A stretch of DNA of 64,000 nt from Juglans regia (lineage: Eukaryota > Streptophyta > Magnoliopsida > Fagales > Juglandaceae), in contig NC_049901.1 in the NCBI RefSeq assembly GCF_001411555.2, forward strand, positions 11,108,681-11,172,680, read 5' to 3'. Every line of letters starts with the position of its first letter. Position 1 is the first letter of the stretch. Below, in pieces: positions 35,645 through 49,400 of this stretch. The notes under the pieces were generated by a model. The model was not told where the DNA came from. It saw nothing but the letters and a program-made list of their open reading frames with translations, and did no database searches. The translations under genes and the position numbers were made by a program.

Positions 35645-35792
35645 GTAATGATACAACTATAATATATTGTACAATAATGTGTTAAATGATGAACATTTTT
35701 ATAAGATTATCTTATTTTTATAAGATGATTTTATAAAAATACTTTTTATTTAACATATTGTTGGACAATATATTGTAAGTAAATCATTTTTC
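35645..35792. mobile_element. MITE, 148 bp, with 8-11-bp target duplication
   Basis: The direct repeat ATTATTGACGA is perfect at 35634-35644 and 35793-35803. Inside it the ends are inverted: left AATGATACAACTATAATA then ATTGTACAATAATGTGTTAA, right end reversed ATGATTTACTTACAATATA then TTGTCCAACAATATGTTAA. No coding. Part of the direct repeat may belong to the terminal repeats, so the true duplication could be 8 bp. Confidence 0.8.
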
Positions 35793-35803
35793 ATTATTGA
35801 CGA

Positions 35804-36375
35804 ACGTCTTAATTTGTACGGGGCTGCATGTACGTACGTACGTCTGTCTTTATAAACAAACGGCGCCCTTAACGATGCATGTCAGGTACGTACTTGGAAA
35901 TTGGTAGAATGTACTTGGAAACAAACTTCCCTCGGTATATTTCTCCTTTATTTTTACAGATGAAATTACATAAAAATTTTAATTTAAATAAAATATTATT
36001 AAAATATATATTTTTTAATATTATTTTTATTTTAAAAATTAAAAAAATTGAATTATTTATTTTATTTTATATGAAAATTTAAAAAAATTGTAATGGTTAC
36101 TTTAGGATAGTTACTGTTTCCATTTTTTTTGCGTTATATTTGGATTTAATTAGGGTCAATAATAAATCATTTATATATTTATCGCATGAGCTCACAATAA
36201 TATATATATATATATAGTTTTGCTATGTACAAATCTTGTGTACTGTGACACACTAGTACTAAAACTACATGCATACAAATTATATGGTTTGGAGTCCCAG
36301 ATATAAACCTGCATATAATAATCATCGCATATATGCCCAATTCGCGCCTTCTTCTACCAAATAGATCAGTACTTA

Positions 36376-36411
<36 letters not shown>

Positions 36412-36500
36412 GAAAAGAGCCATGGAGACAAACTAACTAGTCTGCGCAAATATTGACATTCCCTACTATATACGTAGTGTCGTTACAGTACTGACGGTTT
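35804..36500. other. AT-rich intergenic region with TA arrays
   Basis: Between the permease and the convergent auxilin-like gene. It holds very AT-rich sequence, TACGTACGTACGT palindromes near 35830, and TA repeats at 36197-36216 and 36379-36406. No gene. Confidence 0.7.
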
Positions 36501-37410
36501 TTCTTTCAGAAATCAAATACAGTTAAGTGCGTTGATGCAGCTAGCTTTAAGTTTGATCTCTTCCTTAGTTGTGCAGATGAGGTACTGGCTGTAACCAATT
36601 GGCATGGTTGACTGAACCAAAAACTTATGCATAAGAGATGCAGGATTGTATCCAGTCTGTCTGGATTCAAGATAAGCATAAATGCCGAATGCCTTCTAGC
36701 CAGTTCATCAGTAGACAAGAAGTCAAGACTCAAGACTATGAAGGTAACTGTAGCTCCTCTACTAGCCAGCAATTTAGGTGCCAATATTGGGGTAAAAAGT
36801 TGAACAAAAACACACTAAGGTTCAAGCTTTAATGGATTGTGGTCTGCTGACACAAAAAAACACAATACCAAAATCAAGCACAGCTGCATTCACAAAAGAA
36901 ATTCACAAGGAAGATCATTATCATAATCAAATTCTCATTTCAATGGCACACTGGCTTGTCAACGTTACATATCATGATTTGTACTATATCACAAAAGTTA
37001 AAAAATCATCAAAACAATAACTAACAAAAAAAACTAAAGACCTTCTCACTGAAGTGAGATGACAGGCTCACCAAAAGGAAGTGAGAAGATGACAGAATGA
37101 AATTGACATGGGGCATGATGCCCAGAAAATGCTATTCTACATTCACAAGCATTCAGAATTTCATTCACAGATCTTTGGAGCTGCAATAACCCCTGAAGGA
37201 ACACCAAGTATGGCAGTAGACAAATAGAATACCAATCGGGCATCTCGGTTGCTATATAAAATGAAGCCTCCTTTAGCAGTAGATACATTTCAACTTCAAT
37301 CAAAACTCAGTAACACCAGAGGGAGAGTTCCCCAAATAACGTCTCCCTCTCCAGCAAGTGGCGCAGTTACCAACAGATTAAACTCAAGTGAAAATCCTGC
37401 ACAAAAGAAC
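36501..37410 (-). other. 3' flank / probable 3' UTR of auxilin-like gene
   Basis: Non-coding sequence directly downstream (minus sense) of the stop codon at 37411-37413. It is less AT-rich than the neighbouring spacer, with small open frames that show no family motif. It is most likely 3' UTR plus flank; the cleavage site was not determined. Confidence 0.45.
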
Positions 37411-40400
37411 TTAAAAAAGCTCCTCTGAATTGAACTTGTTCCAAGCTTCCTGTGACAATATAAGCAAACTTTTAATCAGAACAAACCCAAAAAAATAAAA
37501 CCACAGCACCATTAGCTTATCAATAGTAAATATAATAAAAAATGAAAATCCACGCCTTTACAAAATGGAAACAGGATGCCATCCATTTCACTTGTCAATT
37601 TAATCCTTCTTAGCAACATGACAACCAAAATATTCAATACTTTGCATATTTTGAAATGGATGACATCCATTTCAAGTAGAATGGAGAGGATCCTTATCCT
37701 AGAAAATGCACATTTGGAAGTTGACTTGAGGATCCGAGTTGAATATCAACTAAATGGATAATGATACACCTACAACTCTTTTACTACTCACTTCAAATCA
37801 ACTAATGTAATTGTGCCACTTCATTAAAAAATATTTTCAATTTTACATAATTACCCTTCGTTTTAAATAGAGTTGTAAAATAGTTGTGTAGCCTAGTTGT
37901 AGGTTTATCATTTTCCTTACTGTGCAGGCAGCAGCTCCTATAAGTTTATAACCAGTGGTATTCTCTAAGTCTTCCGCAACCATAATGCATGTAATGAATT
38001 CAATGTTGGACCAGTTCACTGCATAAATATGTACATCTACAACTGAAAAGCAAGCAAGTTTGTAACACCCCAGTCCCACATTCAGAAAATGAATGATTAA
38101 TATAGTGATCAAGTTATAAAGGTGGTCATAAGTGCCAAGTCCCACTGTGACTACTTACTAGGTGAAACCAGGCTTTATAAGTGATTATAGAGAAGCTTCG
38201 AATTGAGTAGTTTTTTTTTTACAATATTGTGGCCAGAGATTTTCCAGAGTCATTTCAAGCACCCACAGAGTTACTTCGTAACTCAATCAACTGCAAAGAC
38301 ACAGGACTATGGCAAGCCTTCATACTTTTTTCTCTCTTCTAATTTTTACCCCGGAAGACTAACTAGAAATGGGCAATAAAACTATGATTAATGCTAGATA
38401 CAAGCCTAGGGCAGGCGTGCAAGTCCTGTGCAAGTCTTTAAAAAAAGCATAGGACCCACCATAAAAAGGTGGATTTTTTCAAGTGGATCCCACTTTTTCA
38501 AAGGGCTAACTTGCTCTGGGCTTGTATCTAACATTACTCTGAAACTATTTAGATAGATTTTATAATGATTGAATACCTTTAGGAGATCAAACACCTTCTC
38601 TGCAACATATTTCTGCTGGAGAGTGGCACCTTTTTGTTGCACCTTATCAGGGTGAATGCACAAAGTTGCCTTCCTATAAATTTTTTTAACTGCAGGCGCT
38701 GTAAGCATGTCAGGCAAAGAAACTGGCTGCCAACCACATTCAGGCCAGAGGACCTGATCATCCAAAAAATGAAGTGCAGTCAGTATAAATAATGCAGATA
38801 ACAATTACAAAACCATAAATATAACCAATGCTAACTTATAACAAAAAACAATCATAAAACTCATACTTCTTTTTTATAAGTAAGAAGATATTTTATTAAA
38901 CCACGAAAGTAGGCATAGCCCAAGTAACACAGGGAGCATACAATAGAGAACACCTAATTACAAGCTAGGAACTAGAAAGAGCAACAAAGAAATCACGAAA
39001 GCTAATCCCATCCAATAAAATTGCCGATGCCCAAAGCAGCAATGTATGGAAAAAGAAATCTCTAATCCCCCCCCCCCCCCCCACAAACGTACTCTATTTT
39101 CAAAACAACATTTGTTCCTCTCATTCCATATACACCACATAATAATGGCACCATCTTCCAAATAGCCACAATTTGACAATTCCCTGAATTCCTCTCCAAC
39201 AAACCAATAGATCCATCACCCTCCTAGGCATCACCCAAGCAATACAAAGCCTATAAAAAACACCATCCCACATTGCCTTTGACTTGTGAGGAGCCCCCAA
39301 GGGAAAATCAAGGTACTTCATTGGCAAAGACGGCGCATTACAACCCAAAATATCAGCCAATTCCCCTATATTATGTACCAAACCAACAGGTACCATTTCA
39401 AACTTCAACAAGTTCACCTTGGCCTGAAAAAGCTTCAAAACAAAGCAAGAAGGCCCGTAATGAAAGAATCTGATCAAGATCTGGCTCACAAAAAATTAGC
39501 AGCGTCATCAACAAAGAGTAGATGTGAGACATTTACACTACCATTCGAAGATCCACCCACTGAGAAACCAGAAAGAAAGCACCCACCCACTGCTGCTTCC
39601 AACATTCTGCTCAACACATCCATTATAAGCACAAATAGGAAAGAGAAGTTCTACATGGAAGCCTTACATCACACACCTCCACCTAATCAACATGTGATTC
39701 TTCATTTTTACCCTTCTATCTTAATGCTTAAATATGTGTGTGCTTAAATAGAAAGGCAAAAATGACAAATCACATGTTGGTTAGGTAGAGGTATGTGGTG
39801 TAAGGCTTCCTTGTAGCATTTCTTAAAAGAAAACGAGATAGAGAATTCCCTTGTCTCAAACCACAAGAACTATTAAAAAAGCCCACAGAAGTACCATTAA
39901 CCAAGACCGAAAAATCTATAGTGGTCATGCAATGTTTCATCCATTTACACCACCTCTCCTCAAAGCCATACTTTTTTTTTATTGGCACCAGGTGTCCAGG
40001 ATCATCGTCCTAACTAATCCCGAGGATCCACAGGTCATCAACAAGGAGTTTCCTACAAGTGCACCTTGGATAATTCAAGGAAAAAATTATCCAATCCAAT
40101 GGCCCCTAGTGATTGTGTGCACCTAGTGAGTTTCGAACCTTAGACCTAGAGGGAGCATACCACCAAGTCCAAGGTCTCCCCAAAACCATACCTACCGAGA
40201 ATATACACCAAAAATCCCAACGTGATCATAAGCCTTTTCCATGTCCAGCTTACAAAACATACTTGGAGCTCTGACTCTAATTTTACTTTTCAAGCATTCA
40301 TTAGCAATAAGTACCGAATCAATAATTTATCTCCCCTTGACAAAAGCCTTTTGTGCATTTGAAATGATCTTTTTCATTACCACACTCATTCAATTGGCGA

Positions 40401-43400
40401 GAACCTTTGAAATGATCTTGTATACACCACTCACAAGATTGATGGGATGAAAATCTTTCACCACCATTGACCCAGCCCTCTTAGGGATAAGTGCTATGAA
40501 CGTCACATTAAGACTTCTCTCAAATTTCATAAACTTGTGAAATTCAAGAAAAACCTTCATAACATCCTCTCTAACAATGTCCCAGCATGCCTAAAAAATC
40601 CATTGAAAAGTCATATGATCCCGAAGCTTTGTCTTTGTCCATCCCTCTTATTACATTGAGTACCTCATCCTCTTCAAACATTCTCTCCAACCAAACAGCA
40701 CTTGACTAATCAACTGAATCAAAAGCCAACTCATCTACCTTAGGTCTCCAAGAGTATTGCTCCATTAGCAGCTTATCATAAAAAAAAAAATTTTGATCAG
40801 TACACAAATTTTTATCGTTCAAAGAGTAGGCAAAGCCCAAGTATACAGGACATATACAAGAGCAACACCTAGGCATGCTAATTTAGTGACACAAGGAATT
40901 CATGAAATGTCATGCCATGAAAATTAATTACAATCGACCAATGGAGCAAAGTATTGAAAAAAAGGTTTCTAAGCTCATCCATCGATCGCTCTTGGTCTTC
41001 AAAGCTTCTTGCATTCCACTCTCTCCAAATGTACCACCATAGACATATAGGTATCATCTTCCATATGGATGCAATTTGAGAGTAGCCCTGAAGGCCTCTC
41101 CAAGAAGCTATGAGGTCACGTACCCTTCTCGGCATCACCCAAGCTATAACCCCAACCAAGCAAAAACTTCATTCCACAAGATCATGGCAATCTCACAATG
41201 TAGTAGTAGGTGGTCAATGGACTCTCCGCTCTTCTTGCACATATAGCACGAGTCCATGATTATAATACAACGTTTCCTCGAGCTGCCTATAGTGAGAATC
41301 TTCCCCAAAGAAGCCGTCCATACAAAAAATGCTACCTTTAGAGGTACCTTTGTCTTCAAAATGCTCTTCCATGGGAACAGATATGTGTGGAGTACACAAG
41401 GTCAAAGAACGCTGAAAAAACATCAATTTCCCAATCTTGTGCATATCTAAGAAAAGTATTATTCCATTGGGGAAGGCCATTGGAGATGATAAATAGATCC
41501 GCAATCGAGACTTTTTTCCTCCTTGCTAAACCATAAACTTGTGGAAAAACTTCCTTGAGTGCCTGATCGCCGCACCATACATCATGCCAAAATTTTACCT
41601 TCAATCTGTTTCCCACATTGAAGCAAGTATTTGTTGCGTATGTGTCCCAATCACTTCTTATATGTTTCCATAGCCCCACTCCATGAGACCCACTCACCTC
41701 ATTAGAACACCATCCTCCCCCATGATTCATCGTGCTTCAAAGCAATGACGGTTTGCCACAAGGCCCCCCCGTTCATAGTGATAGCTCCATAACCATTTGC
41801 CAAGCAAAGCTTTGTTAAAAGATTTCAAATTCCGAATTCCCAAACCTCCTTCTTTAATGGGAGAGCAAATTGTGGCCCATTTCACCATTTGGAATTTAAA
41901 CTCACTTGTCATAAAATTGAACAATATGATCCTTAATTTCAGAATGGTCCGAAATAACACTAACTTCAGAATGATACACCTCAATGGCATTATTTCTTCG
42001 ATGAGAATTAGCCACTGTGAAAAAACCTGGTACACTTATCCCCTTCCTTCAACCATAGAGCCCGACATTTTTGTCTCCAAGAAATCTCTTCCATGAGTGT
42101 GATTTTTTCCAGATCAGCCGCAACACAACTTTTTATTTCCTTCTCCTCAATAGAATGAAGCCCTGAAACCTCCTTTTCATCAAAACTTAGAAGCTCATCA
42201 AAGAGAGACTTCCTCTAGTCATCAATATTTCCTAATTCTTCCTCATTCCATTTTTTAAATCAGATTTCAGTGTTTTAAGTTTCCCAGCCAAAACAAAACT
42301 AGGAGTACCAGAAAACTAATGCGAGGACCACCACAATCTCACCTTATCCCCAAAGCCATCAACTTTTAACCACATATTCTCATATTTAAAATACCTCTGC
42401 ACCCATTGAAGACCCCCACAATCCAACAAAATGAGGAAATGGTCCAAGCATAACCTTGGAAGTCATTTTTGGCAAACATTAGGAAAATGGACCTCCCAAG
42501 AGGGAGATACAAGAAAGATGTCCAACCTAGACCATACCTTCCCATTTGACCACATGAATTCGCCCCCTACTAAAGGTAAATCAACCAAATCCAGATCAGA
42601 AATATGATCAGAAAAATCCGCCATGGTAGTACCAATACGAGAATACCCCGAACTTTCACTCGAAAACCGAGTGATATTAAAATCCCCTCCAATACACCAA
42701 GGACCATCCCACCAACTACACGAACCGGCAATCTCATCCCAAAGAGAACTTCTATTACTATCCGTATTAGGCCCATACACACCTGCGAACGCCCAACCAA
42801 AACCATCTTCCACATCCTTAAAGGAACAAGCCACCAAAAATTCCCTAACATACTCCTCCACCAAACTCAATACTCTGTTATCCTATATCACAATAACACC
42901 TCCCAATGCCCCCTTAGATGCCAAAGAAACCCATCCCACATAAGAACATCCCACAAGCTTCTAATTATATTTTTGTCTATAAACTTCAGTTTAGTTTCTT
43001 GAAAACAAACAATATCAACCTTCCACTTCTGAAGCATATTTTTAACATGGAGGCGCTTACACGGATCATTCAGCCCCCGGACATTCCATGAAAGAATCTT
43101 AGGCTTCATAAATCACAATTAATCACCCTATCCTCATATTGTCCCCTACTTGTGCTTCCTTCTCTTAACATCATAATTGATAGAACAAGAAAGTCGTTTT
43201 AGCTCCCTTTCTCTTTTGGTAGAAGATCTAGCCAGAAGAGGCTGACCCGCCTCAATAGCAATAAAACCTTCACATGAAACCCCCCATGCAATCACGAATT
43301 TCATCCACCTTCTGTAAAACCCAATCCGAATGGAGACCTGCCCAATTTGAAACCGGAGGTAGCGAATAAATAGGACTCGACTCATCCCTAGACTCCTCCA

Positions 43401-46400
43401 ATCTGTTCTTAGAACAGACAATGCCATCCCTTTCCTTGCAAACCAACTGCAAATCAGGCACCTCCTCTAGTTCTCCCTCCATATATGATCATCGACCACC
43501 AGAGTACACAAAACCCTAGAGGTATCCTCATCAAAGGTCTCCCGAAAAAGCACCTTCTCGCATTCAGTCGACACAACTTCCACAAAGAATTTTGCCTTAC
43601 CATTGTCAACACCATCAAGGGACAATTACATTAAACTCATAACTTACCTCCTAAAAGTCACCCACTAGGATAGCAAGAACTCATCAACAGCAAATTATCA
43701 CTTCCTTATGCTATGGAGTACAAGAAACAACTATCGAATCTTACAAGTTACAGACATAAAGAAAAGACTTTCACATGCAACGTAAATTTGTAAACTCCAT
43801 CAAGCCTAATTTTCATGGAGAACTGAACAGCAGTACCTTGTAAGTGCTGCAAATACAAATTTAGAATTGAGTTTATGTAAAAACAAGGATATGGAAGGGA
43901 TGTTCAACTTGGAAAGACATTCAGTGTAAGGAGATATAGTGCAAGTAGCTGATACAACATTATAGGTGCTCATAAAAATATAATAATATAACAGTGTAGG
44001 TCTTTTGGTATAAATTATCTTGTCAAAGATAATAGCTGTAGTCGATGGCACCCTTTCTTTCATTCCCCCTCTTCCCCAAGGGCCAAATGAAGCATCTCAT
44101 TAAGGGCTCTTGAAAAAATAAACCATGTCTGCAATTATTTCAGCAAATATCCGCACTGTGCTTCCTATTAGCAATTGGACCTTATACAGTTCTTATTCTT
44201 GCTATTCCCCCTTCTTAATTTTTGAGATAATTCTTCCAACTATAAGCACATAACTGGAAATATCAATTTTATCAAGTGGCAAAGGGAGGCAACCCAATGT
44301 ACACAGTACAGTACACAGGAGGAATGCAGGAAAAACACAAACTTAGGGAGAAGTAAAGCAATAAAAAATAAGTTGTAAATAATTGGCAAAGCTAGAACTA
44401 TTATGAGTTGACATCCAAGCATAGAGAGATTTTTGGATAATGGTTCTTAGTTCTTAGGACTAAAATTATCTTTAAGAATATTTGGCATTTCCTTCTGGAG
44501 GCAACATCCTATTAGTAGGTCATAAACAACTTGCCCATTTCCGAAAATTTTGTTGAAGAGTGTGATATGCTCCACCCATTTACTCAAGTTGATGAATTAA
44601 CTAAAAAATGTGAGGAAAACTACATTTGGAAGTTCTATTTTCCAAAAAGCCTGAGAGATTAATAAAAAGGATGGCATTGAGCTTCTGCAGTAGAATATCA
44701 ACCACCCTTGACTTCAAATAATAATCATAATGATTTCTCCAAAATATGTTAGATTTAAGAGTATTTGATGCTATGATAAAGATGCATTGAGTGTGAATTC
44801 CCACATTGGTTCCTTATTTGGTTGAACTGGGCTTTATAATGATTCCAGCCTGCTTCAATTGTAATCTTGACACAAAAACAAATTGTAATCTTGACACTTA
44901 GTGCACTTTTATCCTTCTTATTCACTTCTACCATATTTCTGCCACCCAATGTGGGACTTAGTATGGCATCATGATTTCCTCTCTCAAACCCTTGTTGTTA
45001 CCAATGTGGGTCTATGTCACATTGAGTATCCAATGCCACATGCACCAGTCAGCTTTGATTTCATTTGTAATGACCAAAGGAAAGTCCAAGGCACATCTAG
45101 GATCTTTTGGAGTACAGGCATATATCTGGCTAGACTTTTCCTCAGGTTGTACAGGGCACTAACCTTCCCGACTCCTAAACCTCCTACTTGATACGAGAAT
45201 AAACAATGCCAAATCCAACCAATTGATGGTTGAAATCATTACTAAAGCCTCCAAAAAAAAGTCCTTTATAGTATACAAGTTCATGTGGAGGATTTAAGGC
45301 AAGGTAACAAAAACTCCAAGAAACAAGTAGGCAAGTAGGTTTAGGTGATGTAAAAACTACACTCAATAGTAGATTTTGGTTCAGCCTACCAATCTTCTCT
45401 CCATCCTCTAACCTTAAAATTTTAAATTGAAATAGATTCATAATAAAGCCCAAAGGCAAGCCCACAAAAGTTGTTTGAGAGAGCCAACCTTAAAACACAA
45501 TGTATCAGCAATCTCCCAGAAACCTAGAACCACTGCAACCAATACCAACTCATGCTTTCGTAAACAGATATTTAGACCAACAGAACTTGAAATAAATAAA
45601 CAATACTTGAATATCAAGTTGCTCTAGATGCAACCCAAGTATATCAATGGCCCCATCCTGCTGCCAGGCATGGCCTTTCTGAGTAGCGTGGCTGTGGGTC
45701 ATGGAGAATTAAAAAAAAAAAAATCAGAGGAGGAAGAGATGAAGAAGGGATGAAGAAGAAAAGAAGAAGAGGAAAAGAGATGGCTGAAGAACTAGGGTTT
45801 TTTGTTTATATACTGCTACCAGGTGGGCGGGTACCCCACACACTTCCAAACTTTTTTTTAACATAATTGTCCACCCGTCCGCCGAATAATACCGATCGGA
45901 TTGCCCGCCTGGTACCAGCCGGGTGCAAACAGATGCGCCTGGCAAGCCAGATATGGGGGCCCGCCCAGCAGGCCTAATATCAGTCTCATTGAGACAACAA
46001 CTATTGAATGCCATGGGCAGGTCACTGCAAGTAATCAAGAACAAAACTTTCAGAGCCAATAAACACCTAAAATTATGTAAGGGTGACTACTATAGGCTGC
46101 TAGTAAGTACTCTGTCACATATAAAAGCCGCAACAAGCTGTCAATGATCAAACTTGATCATTTCAATGGAAATAATACAATGACCTAGTGGTTCTTGAAC
46201 CCAAGAGCCCACCTTCATCCCATTCCTACAGAGGGAGGACAAGCTTCTTCAACTGGAGCTCATTGGCTAGAACATGGTAAAGAGATTTTAAAAACTCCAA
46301 AAAGTTCAACACCGTACACCCCCAAACATATACACATTATAATGTGCAAAGTGAATGCAGGATAAAATACCTTTAGGCATCAAAATGAGGTTAAATGAGA

Positions 46401-49400
46401 AGCATAAAAGAATATGCAAGATTTCGACTATGAAAGCATACATATTGCAAAGTCGAGAGTAAAGCGCGCAAATTGCCCTCTTTCCCTGCAGCCCATCGCT
46501 TGATCTCAACATCCAGGGTTTCAGCAATCCTCTGAAATCAGTGCACATCAGGATCACACAGTTAATAATTACTCCAGTAATTTCATGTGAATTTCAGCAT
46601 ATCATGGAATCTATCTAAGACATGCAAAAGAACGAAATGTTATATATAAAAATCTAAGGCACACATAGTCCATTAAACAAAGATAACGTAACACATCAAT
46701 CTCTACAACAATTTTAAGCTAAACTAGCCTGTCCCATTTTTTAGTGCAGGTCTGCCTGTTAAGCCACTTACATGTAAAAACAATATATAGTTATTTTCTA
46801 ATCTTGTTACCAATCAAAAAATAACAAAATGAATTTTTTATAGGTAGAAAATAAATTATGAACCCAAGTTCAAGTCTCACATAACTAGACCCATCCATTA
46901 ATAGACTCAAGCCTGGCTTGGATAGTGAAATCATCTCAACTCATCTCATCTAATCATTACAAATTTTCCAAATTTCCAAACAAAATACAATAAACAATTC
47001 AACTTTTTGAAATCCCAAAAAAAAAAATAATATTCTAACAATATTTTATTCAACTTTCATCTCGTCTCATCTCATCTTATCTTAACTCACTATCCAAACC
47101 AGGCCTCAGAGGAAATTATGCCTCTATGCATGAAAGTCACAGCTTTTTCTTTCTTTTCATTCATTTTATTCATTTATTTTGAAGAGGACCAACCTCTCTA
47201 ACTAAATTCCAATCAGACGGAAAGGGGGAATAGAACTGGTGCTACTTGAGCAATGTACAATAATGGTAAAATCATGACCAACTTAGATCCGTCTAATTCT
47301 ATATGAGTGTCAACCTGAACTAAACAAAACTTAATCACTACCTCAATTGATGTCCAAACCACACAGTCGGTTGGAAGAAGAGACAAAATATAAACAGATG
47401 AGAACACTAGTACATTTGATGGAAACTACAAGTGCTTACATGTCTCTCAGCTTGTTCCCTCTGAGTTTGAAGGTCCCTCTGATTCTTCTCAGCCAATGCT
47501 TTTGCCTAATGCAAAATTCAACAATACAAACTTCAGAGAAACAAACTGCATTGTTGATAAACAGACCATAAGGTCCAAGGGGGATATGCATTTAACCCCA
47601 CTCTTCCTTCAAGGGAACAGAGAATAGATTAGTTCATTGATAGGGCACATACCGCACGCTCATGGGTCCTCTGGTGGCGTTCCAACCTAGCTCTTCGTCT
47701 TTCTTCACTTTCCCCTTCAACTTCCAGGAACTCTCCTGATGACGGAGCAGCTTTCACCCCCCAAAAAAAACATAATTAATAATTCAATCATCCAGCCACA
47801 ACATGAGATAGAGTGCCACAAAAGACTATTACTGTGTTATTAATAATGATGCATTCAAACTACCTCCAAAAATTGAAGAAAGATCGTCAACAATATTTGT
47901 TGTCGAATTTGCTTTCCTAATATTTGAGGAAGTCGTGGCAGCTCTCCTCGCCACTTCAGGATCTTGCCTGTTCTGAGACTGGGTATCAAACAACGGGTCC
48001 TGAAATATACAATCATGAAATCAACAACCCAAAATCACAAAAGAGAGTAAAAATATGTTTCAATTACAGGAGCTCACCGAAGAGTTAGCCCTAGGCCTTG
48101 GCGCACTGCTAGCTCGGCCCATGCTAAAGAAGGATTCAAGATCATTTTCGTTCTTCTGTTGGTTCATCCTTGCAGCAGCTGCAGCTCTTTCTCGAGCCTC
48201 TGTGGCAGCCCTTTCTACAGCAGCTCGTTCTGCTCTCAGTCGTGCTTCAGCCTCAGCCCTTGCTACTGCAGCTCTGTCCCGGGCTTCTGTATTAGCCCTT
48301 TCCCTGGCTTCTGCAGCAGCCTTTTCAGCTCTTTCCTTTGCCTCTGCTGCTGCCCTTTCACGAGCTTCAGCTTGGACTCTCTGGACGGCAGCCCTTCCAG
48401 CACGTTCTCGAGCTTCGGCATTTGCCTTCTCCACAGCAGCTTTTTCAGCTCTTAGGCGAGCTCCAGCAGCTGCTCTTTCACGTGCTTCTCTTGTAGCCCT
48501 TTCCACAGCTTGTCTTGCCTTTTCCCTTTCCCTCTCAATCTCCCTCGCTCTCTCCCTTTCCTTCTCAAGTCTCCTCTGTTCTTTTTCCTTCTCCTCCTTT
48601 TCCCTCTCAATTTCCCTAGCTCTCTCCCTCTCTTTCTCAATTCTTCTTTGTTCCCTTTCTTCCTCTTCCCTATCCCCCTGCAACCAATCACGGTCTAACC
48701 TCTCTTGTTTTTCTCTTACTGCTCTCTCATCTTGTGCAGTTCTCTCATCTTTTTCCAGCTGCACAGCATCTTTACTTCGGGCAGCTTTTGTACTCTCTCT
48801 CTCCCTAACTTCCCTTGCATGCTTGAATTTAGCCTCAGCTCTATCCATAGCCTCCTTCATGGCAGCAGCAGCCGAGTTCATCCCCAATTCTTCGTTGAAA
48901 AGACCATTTGCGTGTTCATCAACATTTTGACTCCTGGCCATGGCAAAATCTTCAAGTTCATCGAAGGAAGATTTAACTGAGTCCTTCGCTGCAGCAGGAG
49001 CTGACTTGGGACCTTGAGTGTACTGTGCTGAAGTTGGGAACAAAGTGTGCTCGTTCATCTTCTTTCTTGAATTTGAAACCTGTACGGGTCTTGGAGGAGG
49101 GGGTCTCGAAGGTGGTGGAGCACTTGTGGGTTGTGTGAAAAGATGAATCTCCGACACAGTCAGCCATACATCATCGAATGATTCCAATTTCTCTTCAGCT
49201 CTAGGAGACATATCCACCTGAGCATTTGCCTCATTGGTACTAGAATAGGAAGGGGGGGAAATTGTTTGACCAAAAGATTTATGAGAATCTGTTGAAAATG
49301 TTGGCATGTCAAACATGGTCTGATGAGACTCCTGATCACTTTCAACTGGCATATTCTTCTGCAAGTGGCTTTCAGGACTTCTCACAGAATTTTTCTCAAT

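Larger units (their letters stand above)
38870..43620 (-). mobile_element. Outer L1-type LINE, broken, in auxilin-like intron 7
   Basis: Minus-sense order: a 5' ORF remnant (43620-43270, [25 protein letters not shown]); an APE-type endonuclease from 43109 ([19 protein letters not shown], then [25 protein letters not shown]); and a pre-RT linker to FYDK near 41910. There it is interrupted by the inner LINE. It resumes at 40783 with [14 protein letters not shown] and the reverse transcriptase ([11 protein letters not shown] near 40240, [11 protein letters not shown] near 39850). It then jumps near 39270 from KAMWDGVF straight to [15 protein letters not shown]. That internal deletion removes the thumb and zinc-binding domain. 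A 3' UTR and tail reach 38870. Stops and frameshifts make it inactive. It lies in the same orientation as the host gene. Confidence 0.85.

Noticed and set aside
48055..48930. A 291-codon open frame on + opposite the auxilin-like exon
   Set aside because: It is the antisense of the Ala/Glu/Arg-rich coiled coil; its Ser/Ala/Leu-only composition has no family motif, and the minus strand has a fully spliced gene there.
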